A stretch of DNA of 64,000 nt from Ructibacterium gallinarum (GCF_014982785.1 NZ_JADCKB010000004.1:62001-126000), one strand, 5' to 3'. Counted from the stretch's first letter, positions 8,062 to 18,934 are shown. Notes: a model not told the origin generated them from the sequence alone. Translations and numbers: made by a program.

Positions 8062-8487
8062 ATGTTAAAGTCTATTGCTCTTTTTGTTATGATTACTCTT
8101 GCCATTTCCATTCCGTTAGTTGCGCATTTCGGATTAAAACTTCAAGGTGGAAAGATGAAAACAGCTATTGGCGTTAATCTGCTGTCCTTTTTTGGACTGA
8201 TGCTGACCTTTGGCATCTGCATGATTGCAGGCGCAACCGACGCATTTGCAGCTGGGACAGATGCAGCTGCCAGTTCTGCAAGCAGTATGAAGTATCTCGG
8301 TGCTGCCCTTTCTACCGGGCTTGCATGTATTGGTTCAGGTATTGCAGTCGCATCCTCTGCCTCTGCGGCTCTTGGTGCGATTTCCGAAGATCCAAAAATT
8401 ATGGGTAAATCCTTGATCTTTGTTGCTTTGGCAGAAGGTATTGCATTGTATGGCCTGCTGATCTCCTTCCTAATCCTCTTCCAATAA
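8062..8487 (+). CDS. ntpK: V-type ATPase subunit K (rotor-ring proteolipid)
   Basis: This is a 141-residue proteolipid with four hydrophobic segments (about 3-23, 35-57, 78-105, 117-140). The second hairpin is the conserved one: GAALSTGLACIGSGIAV in segment 3 and the ion-binding glutamate E125 (ALAEGIALYGLL) in segment 4. The first hairpin lacks a carboxylate, so one ion site per monomer is expected. In the sodium-type NtpK of Enterococcus a Gln in segment 3 and a Thr next to the Glu help coordinate Na+. Here the corresponding positions appear to be Val and Gly, which favours protons, but this is an inference. GGAGG lies eight bases before the ATG. Confidence 0.9.
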   Translation: MLKSIALFVMITLAISIPLVAHFGLKLQGGKMKTAIGVNLLSFFGLMLTFGICMIAGATDAFAAGTDAAASSASSMKYLGAALSTGLACIGSGIAVASSASAALGAISEDPKIMGKSLIFVALAEGIALYGLLISFLILFQ

Positions 8488-8502
8488 GAGGAGGCTGCCC
8501 AG

Positions 8503-8811
8503 ATGAAATACTATTTGCTCAGCGATAATATTGATACACAAATTGGAATGAGACTGGCCGGTGTAGAAGGGATTGTGGTTCATGAACCCGATGAATTTAA
8601 ACAGGCCTTTGACCAAGCACTTGCCGATAAAGATATTGCTATTTTGCTGATAACAGAAAAATTAGTCAATCTTTGTCCAGAATACGTAGCACAGCAAAAA
8701 ACCAATAACAAAATTCCACTGATTGTAGAACTGCCTGACCGGCATGGCTCAAAACGTCCGGATGACTACATTCTGAATTATGTTCGAGATGCCATTGGCG
8801 TCCGCCTTTGA
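8503..8811 (+). CDS. ntpG: V-type ATPase subunit F
   Basis: This 102-residue protein has the CheY-like alternating fold of the central-shaft subunit F. Features are ISDN-type first strand (KYYLLSDNIDTQIGMRLAGVEG), AILLITEKLVNLCPEYV at 46-63 and KIPLIVELPDRHGSKRPDDYILNYVRDAIGVRL at the C-terminus. The final helix contacts subunit D and, in related enzymes, modulates hydrolysis. The gene follows K by 15 bases with an AGGAGG site overlapping the end of K. Confidence 0.9.
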   Translation: MKYYLLSDNIDTQIGMRLAGVEGIVVHEPDEFKQAFDQALADKDIAILLITEKLVNLCPEYVAQQKTNNKIPLIVELPDRHGSKRPDDYILNYVRDAIGVRL

Positions 8812-8834
8812 CATAAAAACGAGGTGAATTATTT

Positions 8835-9425
8835 ATGGCAAAAGATGCTTTGAATCATTTTGCAAACGTACTTCTTCAGGAAGCCAGCGAACAGAAGAAG
8901 CAAACCATTGAAAAACTGGAAGCAAAACGCAGTGAACAGATTAAACAAGCAGAGCATATGCTCAAACAGCAATTCGACCAAAAAATAGAAGCTGGATTGG
9001 CAGATATCAAACAACAGCTGCAACTTTCCCTGACCCGGCGTGAAGTTGAACTGCATAAAATGCTTTTAAAAAACCGTCAAAAAGCTTTTGAAGCTGTTTT
9101 TTCCGCTGTGACCGAAAATGTTCGCCGCTTTACAAAAACACCTGAATATAAGGATTTTTTCCAAAAAGAATTTGCTCAGATCTCCTCATATTTTGAGGAA
9201 AAAACCGGAGAAAATATTTGCACAGTTATGGAACAAGACCAAGAACTCGCTAAACAGTTAATCAAGCTTCCGAATCTAACGATTCAACTGTCTCCGCAGG
9301 ATTTTATCGGAGGATTTACTCTGGAAAACAGTCAACTCCACTATTTTGCAGACTGCACACTGAAAAACCGTATTGAAAAACAAAAGGAAATTTTTTATCA
9401 GACCAGCGGTCTGATTATTGACTGA
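8835..9425 (+). CDS. ntpE: V-type ATPase subunit E (peripheral stalk)
   Basis: This 196-residue protein has a long charged N-terminal helix (residues 5-85, Glu/Lys/Gln-rich) followed by a compact C-terminal alpha/beta domain. The C-terminal domain ends in FIGGFTLENSQLHYFADCTLKNRIEKQKE, a close match to the subunit E C-terminal motif that binds the V1 head. It should pair with the coiled-coil subunit encoded first in the operon. The start follows AGGTGA with normal spacing. Confidence 0.9.
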   Translation: MAKDALNHFANVLLQEASEQKKQTIEKLEAKRSEQIKQAEHMLKQQFDQKIEAGLADIKQQLQLSLTRREVELHKMLLKNRQKAFEAVFSAVTENVRRFTKTPEYKDFFQKEFAQISSYFEEKTGENICTVMEQDQELAKQLIKLPNLTIQLSPQDFIGGFTLENSQLHYFADCTLKNRIEKQKEIFYQTSGLIID

Positions 9426-9465
9426 CAAGCTGTCTAATGACGGCGCTTAGAAGGGACTGAATACT

Positions 9466-11214
9466 ATGAATCAAACTGCATCAATTTATGGAATCAATGG
9501 TCCTGTGGTTACTGTAAAAGACGCACCATGGCTTACCATGATGGAAATGGTATATGTCGGCAACGAACGTCTGATTGGCGAGGTCATTGCCGTGCACGAT
9601 GATGCCGCAGTCATTCAGGTCTATGAAGAAACTTCTGGACTTACTGTAAATGAACCGGTGGTCTCCACCGGAACACCAATGGAGGTCACTTTAGGTCCTG
9701 GACTCATTGGAAATATTTTTGACGGGATTGAGCGTCCTCTTAAAAGCGTGGAAGCATTGTCCGGAGCCTTTATCGCAAGAGGACTTCGCCCCGAAGCAAT
9801 CGATATGGACAAAAAATGGGATATCAAAGTTTTAGCGCATGAAGGTATGATGGTAACACCGTGTACTATTTTGGCAGAAACACAGGAAACCAGCTTAATA
9901 CAGCATAAAATTATGGTTCCTCCCAATATTGAAGGCGAAATTCTCAGTATAGGCGCTTCTGGTTCCTATACCTGCCGGGATACTTTGGCAGAAATAAAAA
10001 CACCGGACGGCAAAGTGAAAAAAATTGGGCTGATACAGCATTGGCCGATTCGAACGCCCCGGCCTTATGGCCGCCGAGATCCCATCAGTATGCCCCTAAT
10101 TACCGGCCAGCGGATCTTAGACATCCTCTTTCCTTTGGCCAAGGGCGGAACCGCAGCCATCCCCGGTGGATTCGGCACAGGAAAAACCATGACCCAGCAT
10201 CAGCTTGCAAAGTGGTCGGATGCAGATATTATTATCTATATCGGCTGTGGAGAACGTGGCAACGAGATGACCCAGGTTCTGGAAGACTTTACAGGACTGA
10301 TTGACCCTAAATCCGGACAGCCACTAATGAACCGGACACTTCTTATCGCAAACACTTCCAATATGCCTGTTGCAGCCAGAGAAGCCTCTATCTATACAGG
10401 AGTCACTCTTGCTGAATATTACCGGGATATGGGGTATCACGTAGCAATCATGGCAGACTCCACCTCCCGCTGGGCGGAGGCCTTACGTGAAATTTCCGGA
10501 CGTCTGGAAGAAATGCCTGCAGAAGAAGGTTTTCCGGCTTATCTGCCGTCACGACTATCCGGCTTTTACGAACGCGCCGGCTATGTCCATACCTTAAATG
10601 GATTAGACGGCAGCGTCACCCTAATCGGCGCAGTTTCACCCCAAGGCGGTGATTTTTCTGAACCTGTAACGCAAAACACCAAGCGGTTTACCCGATGTTT
10701 CTGGGGACTTGATAAGGATTTAGCCTACGCCCGGCATTATCCTGCCATTAACTGGCTATCCAGCTATAGCGAATATATTGACGACTTAGGTCCGTGGTAC
10801 ACTGAAAACGTAGATCCGGATTTCCTATCTGCCCGGGCAGATATTATCCGCATTCTTCAGGAAGAAAGTTCACTAATGGATATTGTAAAATTAATTGGTG
10901 CAGACGTTCTTCCAGAAGATCAGCGGCTAACACTGGAAATTGCCAGAGTGATTCGTGTGGGATTCCTGCAGCAAAATGCGTATCACACTACAGATACTTA
11001 TGTACCCATTGCCAAACAGTATAAAATGCTAAAGGTTATTTTATACTTATATGAAAAATGTAAAGACTTTGTGGTAAAGCAGGCAATTCCCCTAAGCCAA
11101 ATTCAAAAAACCGGTATTTTTGACCGTGTCATTAAAATGAAATATGACATTGAAAACGACCATCCGGAAAAATTCGATGCTGTCTTTGAAGCAATCGATG
11201 CTCTGCAATTTTAA
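9466..11214 (+). CDS. ntpA: V-type ATPase catalytic subunit A
   Basis: This 582-residue catalytic subunit carries the phosphate-binding loop GGFGTGKT at 234-241. It also has GERGNEM at about 263-269 (catalytic glutamate), the Walker-B-like VAIMADSTSRWAEALREISGRLEEMP region at 325-350, and the A-subunit-specific non-homologous insertion between 110 and 200. In the assembled V1 head three A subunits alternate with three B subunits and hydrolyse or make ATP. Length is standard for the family. AAGGGACTGAATACT precedes the ATG. Confidence 0.97.
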   Translation: MNQTASIYGINGPVVTVKDAPWLTMMEMVYVGNERLIGEVIAVHDDAAVIQVYEETSGLTVNEPVVSTGTPMEVTLGPGLIGNIFDGIERPLKSVEALSGAFIARGLRPEAIDMDKKWDIKVLAHEGMMVTPCTILAETQETSLIQHKIMVPPNIEGEILSIGASGSYTCRDTLAEIKTPDGKVKKIGLIQHWPIRTPRPYGRRDPISMPLITGQRILDILFPLAKGGTAAIPGGFGTGKTMTQHQLAKWSDADIIIYIGCGERGNEMTQVLEDFTGLIDPKSGQPLMNRTLLIANTSNMPVAAREASIYTGVTLAEYYRDMGYHVAIMADSTSRWAEALREISGRLEEMPAEEGFPAYLPSRLSGFYERAGYVHTLNGLDGSVTLIGAVSPQGGDFSEPVTQNTKRFTRCFWGLDKDLAYARHYPAINWLSSYSEYIDDLGPWYTENVDPDFLSARADIIRILQEESSLMDIVKLIGADVLPEDQRLTLEIARVIRVGFLQQNAYHTTDTYVPIAKQYKMLKVILYLYEKCKDFVVKQAIPLSQIQKTGIFDRVIKMKYDIENDHPEKFDAVFEAIDALQF

Positions 11215-11238
11215 GGAATACACAAAGGAGTGATATCA

Positions 11239-12633
11239 TTGCAAATCGAATATATGGGTTTGAAAGACCTCAGCGGTTCTCTTATTGTTATCGAAGGCAT
11301 CAAAGGCGCAGCTTATGATGAAATTCTGGAAATCACTCTGCAAAGCGGGGAAAAACGAACCGGCCGTATTATCGAACTAACCCGCGATTTTGCCGTAGCG
11401 CAGGTTTTTGACGGGACACAGGGCATTTCCTTGACCAACACCCGTACCCGCCTGACCGGCGCCCCACTGCAAATGCCCCTTTCCAAGGAAATTCTCGGCC
11501 GTACCTTTGACGGTATCGGTCGTCCAATCGACGACCTTGGTCCTGTCTATGCCGAAAAATATATGGATATTAACGGAAAACCCATGAACCCAGTATCCCG
11601 GGAATATCCGCGTTCCTTTATTCAAACCGGTATTTCAGCTATTGACGGTCTGGCAACACTGATCAAAGGACAAAAACTTCCGATTTTTTCCGGGAATGGT
11701 ATGCCGCATGATAACCTGGCTGTACAAATCGCCTCGCAAGCCTGTATTGCAGAAGATGCAGGAAAAAACTTTGCCATTGTATTTGGCGCCATGGGCGTCA
11801 AACACGATGTTGCCAATTATTTTACCACTGCCTTTGAGCACTCTGGGGCACTTAGTCGCAGTGTCATGTTTTTGAATACTTCTTCTGATCCAGTGGTAGA
11901 ACGTATCCTGACCCCACGCTGCGCATTAACTGCTGCTGAATATCTGGCCTTTGAACATGATATGCATGTTCTGGTCATTCTTACGGACATTACCTCTTAC
12001 TGCGAAGCCCTACGTGAGATTTCTTCTTCCAAGCAGGAAATACCTTCTCGTAAAGGTTATCCGGGATATTTATACAGCGATCTTGCCTCTCTTTATGAGC
12101 GTGCAGGCATGATCAAAGGAAGCAAAGGATCTATTACCCAAATTCCTATTCTTACCATGCCAAATGACGATATTACACACCCGATACCTGACCTGACCGG
12201 GTACATTACAGAAGGGCAAATTGTTTTGGACCGAGCGCTTTCACAGAAAAACATTTATCCGCCGGTTTCTGTTCTTCCTTCTCTTTCACGGCTTATGAAA
12301 GATGGTATTGGTGAAAAATACACCGTGGCAGAACATCCCGAAATCAGCAACCAGCTGTTTTCTTCTTATGCCAAAGTACAAGAAATCCGCGCACTGGCCT
12401 CCGTTATTGGAGAAGATGAACTTTCTGATACCGACAAACTGTATATGAAATTTGGAACGGAATTTGAACAAAAGCTGATTGGCCAGGGCAGAAACGAAAA
12501 TCGGACTATTAAACAAACCATACAAATCGGCTGGGATCTTTTGCGCATTCTTCCGAAAACAGAACTGGATCGGCTTTCCCCAGAGATCCTTTCACGTATG
12601 TTTGATTCCGAAACCACAGATACACAGGAGTGA
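11239..12633 (+). CDS. ntpB: V-type ATPase regulatory subunit B
   Basis: The 464-residue non-catalytic partner of subunit A has the expected degenerate nucleotide loop ([15 protein letters not shown] near 150) and the B-signature [25 protein letters not shown] near 215-240. It also shows [40 protein letters not shown] near 255-290, including the arginine contributed to the catalytic A site. The start is taken as TTG, because AAAGGAG lies eight bases upstream. The in-frame GTG three codons earlier overlaps that binding site and cannot serve. Confidence 0.95.
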   Translation: MQIEYMGLKDLSGSLIVIEGIKGAAYDEILEITLQSGEKRTGRIIELTRDFAVAQVFDGTQGISLTNTRTRLTGAPLQMPLSKEILGRTFDGIGRPIDDLGPVYAEKYMDINGKPMNPVSREYPRSFIQTGISAIDGLATLIKGQKLPIFSGNGMPHDNLAVQIASQACIAEDAGKNFAIVFGAMGVKHDVANYFTTAFEHSGALSRSVMFLNTSSDPVVERILTPRCALTAAEYLAFEHDMHVLVILTDITSYCEALREISSSKQEIPSRKGYPGYLYSDLASLYERAGMIKGSKGSITQIPILTMPNDDITHPIPDLTGYITEGQIVLDRALSQKNIYPPVSVLPSLSRLMKDGIGEKYTVAEHPEISNQLFSSYAKVQEIRALASVIGEDELSDTDKLYMKFGTEFEQKLIGQGRNENRTIKQTIQIGWDLLRILPKTELDRLSPEILSRMFDSETTDTQE

Positions 12634-12639
12634 TGCATT

Positions 12640-13260
12640 ATGGCCATGGTACCTACCAAAGGAAACCTGATTATAGCCAAAAATACATTGGCGCTCTGCC
12701 GCACCGGATATGACCTTTTAGATAAAAAGCGCAATATCCTTATCCGGGAAATGATGAATTTGATTGATGAAGCAAAAAAAATACAATCTACCATTGAAAC
12801 CACCTTTAGCGAGGCTTATTCTGCACTTCAGCAGGCCAATATTGATATTGGCATTGATACAGTGGAAAAATTGGGTTATGCCATAGATGTAGAAGATTCG
12901 GTTTCCATCAAATTCCGAAGTGTAATGGGTGTTGAAATTCCCATTGTCATCATGGACGAAAAGGTAGAAAAACCATCATATGGCATGCAAAACACCACCT
13001 CGTCTCTGGATGAAGCTGTTGTAAAATTTGGGAATGTCAAACGTCTTACCCGCCAGCTTGCACAAATTGAGATTTCGGTCTACCGCATTGCGGATAGCGT
13101 AAAAAAGACCCAAAAGCGCGCTAATGCTTTAAAAAACATTATGATTCCGCGATATGAAGCTGAAACCCGCAACATTCAAAACGCACTGGAGGAAAAGGAC
13201 CGCGAAGAATTTTCCCGGCTAAAGGTCATAAAAGCCCAAAAACAAAAGCACAACCGCTAA
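12640..13260 (+). CDS. ntpD: V-type ATPase subunit D (central shaft)
   Basis: This 206-residue protein contains the two long antiparallel helices of the rotor shaft: residues 6-60 with TKGNLIIAKNTLALCRTGYDLLDKKRNIL, and 135-200 with RRANALKNIMIPRYE-type sequence, here KRANALKNIMIPRYEAETRN. The last motif is the hallmark of subunit D. It ends the V-ATPase operon. The stop of B and this start are six bases apart, and a strong terminator follows 15 bases after the stop. Confidence 0.95.
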   Translation: MAMVPTKGNLIIAKNTLALCRTGYDLLDKKRNILIREMMNLIDEAKKIQSTIETTFSEAYSALQQANIDIGIDTVEKLGYAIDVEDSVSIKFRSVMGVEIPIVIMDEKVEKPSYGMQNTTSSLDEAVVKFGNVKRLTRQLAQIEISVYRIADSVKKTQKRANALKNIMIPRYEAETRNIQNALEEKDREEFSRLKVIKAQKQKHNR

Positions 13261-13275
13261 AGACACCATCTTCTC

Positions 13276-13314
13276 AAAAGGCCGAAACCAAAGCAAATGG
13301 TTTCGGCCTTTTTT
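13276..13314 (+). terminator. Terminator of the V-ATPase operon
   Basis: A perfect 13-bp stem (AAGGCCGAAACCA with TGGTTTCGGCCTT), seven-base loop and trailing T-run. It is one of the strongest intrinsic terminators in the window. Confidence 0.95.
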
Positions 13315-13413
13315 GTATTCACTTTCGGCATAGTGACAAAAAAAGCTACTTCTTTTTCCTCTTTTTTCTCCAAGAGAAAAGGCGATTTCTGGTCAAACAC
13401 CGTTGCCATTCCC

Positions 13414-13443
13414 TTGACACCCGGCTGCCGTTTCGTGTATACT
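13414..13443 (+). promoter_or_regulatory. Promoter of apgM
   Basis: TTGACA and TATACT separated by 18 bp. A TATAAT lies five bases further downstream but would need a 23-bp spacer and is less likely to be used. Confidence 0.75.
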
Positions 13444-13487
13444 ATAATAGTATGAATATGTTCCTAAAAACAGGGAGGTATATACCG

Positions 13488-14696
13488 ATGAAATATATTG
13501 TTGTTTTAATGGACGGCGCTGCCGACACCCCAGTGGCGGAACTCGGCGGGAAAACCCCACTGGAAGCCGCCTGCAAGCCACATATTGATCGTTTGGCTTC
13601 ACAGGGGGAAATGGGAATGGTAACAACCGTTCCTCAAAATCTGCCCCCAGGCAGTGATGTGGCTAACTTGGCCGTCTTTGGTTATGACCCACAGAAATAC
13701 TACACTGGCCGGTCGCCATTAGAAGCCGTTTCTATGAATGTTCCCCTCACGCTGACTGATACTACCTTTCGTGCCAATTTGGTAACTCTTTCAGATAGTC
13801 CGGCGTATGAGGATAAAACTATGATCGACTACAGCTCTGATGAAATCAGTACCGAAGAAGCACATCAGCTAATCAATACTTTAAACAGCCGGCTTAAGAC
13901 CGATGCTTATGAATTTTTCGGTGGTATCAGCTATCGTCACCTGATGGTATGGCACCATAAGGAAAATAATTTTTCCCTGACACCACCCCATGATATTTCT
14001 GAACGGGTCATCGGGCCATACCTTCCCAAAGATGAAACCCTGCTTACACTGATGAAACAAAGCTATGAAATTTTAAAAGAGCATCCAGTAAATCTGGCGC
14101 GTATCAGCAAAGGACTGCATCCAGCCAACTCTCTTTGGATCTGGGGCAATGGCACTATGCCTAATCTTGATAGTTATCAAAAACGATTTGGCATTCGCGG
14201 CGCAGTTATTTCTGCTGTAGACCTGGTAAAAGGTATTGGCCGCTGTGCAAAGCTAGATGTAATTGACGTTCCCGGTGCTACTGGAACTGTTACTACCAAT
14301 TTTGAGGGCAAAGCCCAAGCTGCTATAAAAGCACTGAAGGATGGCGCAGATTTTGTTTATATACACTTAGAAGCAGCAGATGAAGCCGGGCACCGACATG
14401 AAATTGAAAACAAAGTAAAGGCAATTGAATATATTGACAGTAAAATTGTTGCTCCCGTCCTGGATTGGCTTAATGCCTCTCATGAGCCTTATCATATACT
14501 AGTTATGCCGGATCATCCCACACCTTTATCGATCCGTACACACACGGCTGACCCGGTTCCTTATGTCCTCTTTCGAAGCGAAGCACCCGAATCTCATGCC
14601 ATCCGCCGCTATACGGAAGCCTGTGCCAAAGAAACCGGAATCTATCAGCCTTTAGGGTATATGCTGATGCAAAGCCTTTTAAAGAACAGTATATAA
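13488..14696 (+). CDS. apgM: Cofactor-independent phosphoglycerate mutase, archaeal-type (ApgM)
   Basis: This 402-residue enzyme interconverts 3- and 2-phosphoglycerate in glycolysis without 2,3-bisphosphoglycerate. It belongs to the alkaline-phosphatase superfamily. The first metal-binding motif is VVLMDGAADTP at residues 5-15. The phosphorylated serine lies in PPGSDVANLAVFGYDP near 52-67. The metal ligands of the second half appear in HLEAADEAGHRHE (about 295-307) and VMPDHPTPLSIRTHT (about 340-354). The start was placed at the ATG nine bases after GGGAGG. The longer frame has no binding site. Confidence 0.93.
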   Translation: MKYIVVLMDGAADTPVAELGGKTPLEAACKPHIDRLASQGEMGMVTTVPQNLPPGSDVANLAVFGYDPQKYYTGRSPLEAVSMNVPLTLTDTTFRANLVTLSDSPAYEDKTMIDYSSDEISTEEAHQLINTLNSRLKTDAYEFFGGISYRHLMVWHHKENNFSLTPPHDISERVIGPYLPKDETLLTLMKQSYEILKEHPVNLARISKGLHPANSLWIWGNGTMPNLDSYQKRFGIRGAVISAVDLVKGIGRCAKLDVIDVPGATGTVTTNFEGKAQAAIKALKDGADFVYIHLEAADEAGHRHEIENKVKAIEYIDSKIVAPVLDWLNASHEPYHILVMPDHPTPLSIRTHTADPVPYVLFRSEAPESHAIRRYTEACAKETGIYQPLGYMLMQSLLKNSI

Positions 14697-14738
14697 AATA
14701 TACTTTGCTTTTACATAAGAAATATTTTAAAATACCGC

Positions 14739-14767
14739 TTGCATTTCTAGTATTTATCTGATATGAT
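14739..14767 (+). promoter_or_regulatory. Promoter of purA
   Basis: TTGCAT and TATGAT with a 17-bp spacer, about 50 bases before the transcription-proximal ribosome binding site of purA. Confidence 0.65.
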
Positions 14768-14816
14768 ATTATGGTATGTGATTAAAAAATGCATATGGTA
14801 TTGACTTGAGAAATGA

Positions 14817-16100
<1,284 letters not shown>

Positions 16101-16172
16101 ACACGGTGTTAGCTTTATTGGCCCACAAATAAAGCCTTAAATCAATCTGTGGGCAGAAAGGCGATGAAATAC

Positions 16173-16511
16173 ATGGCTTCTACGAACGACACTCCTGCAA
16201 AGAAATCCAATAAACCCAAAAAGGATGCCTCCCAGCAGCAAGATCAACTTCTCACCTACCATGGCAAACCATTAGTTCGCTGTGGAAATATTATCTATTA
16301 CGGAAAGCCTGAGGACAAATATGTGGTCACCTTTCGCTTAGAAGATCAGGAACCGCTGGGAGATTTACAGATTTCCAAACGCGTCATTATCGAATTAAAA
16401 ACCAATGAGGGAAAGCATTCCCAACTGATTCGCCAGGCTGAACGAAGCGGCTTATACAAAGCTTTTGATATTGGTATGTTTTGGTTGGAACAAGCTTTGG
16501 AAAATGGATAA
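16173..16511 (+). CDS. Conserved-looking small protein of unknown function
   Basis: This 112-residue protein is not one I recognise. The N-terminus is a Lys/Gln/Ser-rich flexible tail (PAKKSNKPKKDASQQQDQ). The rest looks like a compact mainly-beta domain (LTYHGKPLVRCGNIIYYGKPEDKYVVTF-like strands, then a helix SQLIRQAERSGLYKAFDIGMFWLEQAL). A basic tail followed by a small sheet suggests nucleic-acid or ribosome contact, but that is only a guess. The start was put at the ATG about eleven bases after AGAAAGG; an ATG nine bases earlier is too close to it. It follows purA by 72 bases and ends in a strong hairpin. Confidence 0.6.
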   Translation: MASTNDTPAKKSNKPKKDASQQQDQLLTYHGKPLVRCGNIIYYGKPEDKYVVTFRLEDQEPLGDLQISKRVIIELKTNEGKHSQLIRQAERSGLYKAFDIGMFWLEQALENG

Positions 16512-16515
16512 TACG

Positions 16516-16554
16516 AAACAGCCATCAGTGTTTGTAAACACTGATGGCTGTTTT
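16516..16554. terminator. Convergent terminator between the small gene and clpE
   Basis: A perfect stem of about 17 pairs (ACAGCCATCAGTGTTT with its complement) closed by a tiny GT-centred loop, ending in TTTT on the plus strand. It lies between convergent genes and could serve both strands, though the T-run is better on the plus strand. Confidence 0.9.
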
Positions 16555-16576
16555 ACGCTGAACATCCGGGAGTTTT

Positions 16577-18934
16577 TTAGTTAACCATAACGGTCAATTG
16601 ATCATTCTGCACATCCACACAAGCTTTTGTCCCCGCATGAAGTTCTCCTTCGATCAGCTTTTGGGCTAAAATATCCTCAATATGCTTCTCGATAAACCTA
16701 CGCATGGGCCGTGCGCCATAAATTTTTTGATAGCCATGCTCTAAAACATAGTGTTTGGCCGCCTCACTTACACTCAGTTCAATTTCTTTTTCCTTTAAGC
16801 CCTCTCGCAAATCATCCAGCATCAAATCAATAATCTGCAAAAGCTCCTCTTTTTTCAATTCCTTAAAGATAACCGTTTCATCCACTCGATTTAAAAATTC
16901 CGGCCGGAACAAAGCTTTTAATGCACGTTCCACCTTCATCTGCCCTGCTTCCTCATCTTCGTTAAAACCTACAATATTTGACTTCTGGTCACTGCCAGCA
17001 TTAGACGTCATAATAATAATGGTATTTTCAAAAGAAACTGTTTTACCATGGCTGTCCGTAATTCTACCGTCATCTAAAATCTGAAGTAAAATATTAAATA
17101 CATCTTCGTGCGCCTTTTCAATTTCGTCCAGCAAAATCACCGAATATGGATGCCGACGTATTTTTTCTGTCAACTGACCCGCATCATCATATCCCACATA
17201 ACCCGGCGGGGAACCAATCAGTTTTGCCACAGAATGCTTTTCCATATACTCCGACATATCCAGCCGTATCAAAGAATCTTCTCCATCAAAAACTTCCTGA
17301 GCAATCCTCTTTACCAGTTCTGTTTTACCTACACCGGTAGGCCCGACAAAGATAAAGGAAACGGGCCGACGTTTTAAACTGATTCCAGCGCGTTTGCGCC
17401 GAATAGCGCAAGCCACAGCATGCACTGCATCATCCTGACCTATTAACCGCTGATGAAGCCTTTCTTCCAAATTAATCAGCCTACTCGTTTCAAACTCACT
17501 AATATGTTTTACCGGGATCTTGGTCCAAAGCTCAATCACAGCCGCAATATCATCTGCGGTCAAATCTCGTATTTCCTCTTTGGCAAGCTCTGAAAGCCGT
17601 GCCTCAATTTGGCATTCCCGGCTCTTTCTATCGGCTGCTTTCTCGTAATCCTCAATGGAATCCGCCCCTGATGCGTCCTCTTCCTCTTTCCTCAGCTGTT
17701 TCAGCTCCATTTTCAGCTTTTCTTCTTCGACTAGACTATTATTCTCCAAATTCACCCGGGAAGCCGCCTCATCTATAACATCAATGGCTTTATCTGGCAA
17801 AAATCTGTCACTGATATACCGTTCTGCAAGTACCGTTGCTGTTCGAATCAAATCATCAGAAATTAGGACTTTATGATACTCTTCATAATAATCTTTAATC
17901 CCTTTCAAGATCTCTATGGTTTCTTCTATTGTCGGTTCTTCCACCAACACTGTCTGAAACCGGCGTTCCAACGCCGCATCTTTTTCAATATGCTTCCGGT
18001 ATTCCTCGATCGTCGTGGCCCCAATAACTTGAATTTCACCACGGGACAAAGCCGGCTTTAAAATATTACCCGCGTTCATGCCTCCTTCGGCATCTCCAGC
18101 GGAAGCAATGGTATGAATCTCGTCAATCACCAAAATAATATTTCCCAGTTTTTTCACTTCTTCAATGATATTCCGCAATCTGGACTCAAACTGCCCCCTA
18201 AACTGGGTTCCCGCCACTACTGCGGTCATATCCAGAAGATAAATTTCATAGTTTAGCAGCTTCGCCGGCACATCTCCTTGCACAATCTTCAAAGCCAAAC
18301 CTTCCGCAATGGCTGTTTTTCCTACACCAGGCTCTCCAATCAAACAAGGATTATTTTTCGTTCTCCGATTGAGAATCTGTGCCGTACGCTCCATTTCTTT
18401 ATCTCTGCCTATTACCCGGTCGATCTGCCCGTTTTGCGCTTTGGCAGTCAGATTGATCGCATAGGTATCCAAATTTCTCTTCTTCTTATTTTTCTTTTCT
18501 TTGTTTTTGGGCGCGGTCTCAGCTTGCCCCTCTCTCTTTTCGCCATCCTGGGAAGAAAACAACCGATTCATCAACTCAAAAGGATTTTTCTGCATACTGC
18601 GGCTCATATTTTCTTCATTGTTTTTATTCTCGTCCTCATCGTCCTCATCGTTGTCCTCTTCTGTACCGTCAGACAACTCTTGCCGCATCATCTTCATTCC
18701 CTCGGCCATATCAAAATCATCGCCCATTTCTTCAAGCATGGCAGACATCTCTCTGTTTAACCCATCCATTTCCTCAGGATTAATCCCCATATTCTGCATG
18801 ATCTCATTAACCGGCCCCAAATTAAGCTCTTTGGCACAGGTAAGACAATAACCCTCATTTACGGTTTTCCCGTTTATGTCCAATTTACTGATGTATACTA
18901 CAGCTAAATTTTTATGACACTTACAGCATAACAT
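16577..18934 (-). CDS. clpE: ClpE-like AAA+ unfoldase with N-terminal zinc finger
   Basis: This 785-residue class I Clp ATPase starts with a zinc-binding module (C3-x2-C6 and GYCLTCAKEL). It replaces the tandem Clp-N repeats of ClpC and is characteristic of ClpE. An acidic, low-complexity linker follows (about 60-150). The two ATPase domains have loops GEPGVGKT (near 200) and GPTGVGKT (near 530), separated by a Glu/Lys-rich middle coiled coil (about 395-455). IVGF near 660 fits the ClpP-docking tripeptide. The protein should unfold damaged substrates for ClpP. The start was chosen eight bases after GAGGAGG; an upstream GTG overlaps that site. Confidence 0.9.
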   Translation of the reverse strand: MLCCKCHKNLAVVYISKLDINGKTVNEGYCLTCAKELNLGPVNEIMQNMGINPEEMDGLNREMSAMLEEMGDDFDMAEGMKMMRQELSDGTEEDNDEDDEDENKNNEENMSRSMQKNPFELMNRLFSSQDGEKREGQAETAPKNKEKKNKKKRNLDTYAINLTAKAQNGQIDRVIGRDKEMERTAQILNRRTKNNPCLIGEPGVGKTAIAEGLALKIVQGDVPAKLLNYEIYLLDMTAVVAGTQFRGQFESRLRNIIEEVKKLGNIILVIDEIHTIASAGDAEGGMNAGNILKPALSRGEIQVIGATTIEEYRKHIEKDAALERRFQTVLVEEPTIEETIEILKGIKDYYEEYHKVLISDDLIRTATVLAERYISDRFLPDKAIDVIDEAASRVNLENNSLVEEEKLKMELKQLRKEEEDASGADSIEDYEKAADRKSRECQIEARLSELAKEEIRDLTADDIAAVIELWTKIPVKHISEFETSRLINLEERLHQRLIGQDDAVHAVACAIRRKRAGISLKRRPVSFIFVGPTGVGKTELVKRIAQEVFDGEDSLIRLDMSEYMEKHSVAKLIGSPPGYVGYDDAGQLTEKIRRHPYSVILLDEIEKAHEDVFNILLQILDDGRITDSHGKTVSFENTIIIMTSNAGSDQKSNIVGFNEDEEAGQMKVERALKALFRPEFLNRVDETVIFKELKKEELLQIIDLMLDDLREGLKEKEIELSVSEAAKHYVLEHGYQKIYGARPMRRFIEKHIEDILAQKLIEGELHAGTKACVDVQNDQLTVMVN

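Noticed and set aside
18278-18760. 160-residue plus-strand frame opposite clpE
   Set aside because: It is a shadow of the Lys/Glu-rich clpE linker, with hydrophobic low-complexity translation and no start signals.
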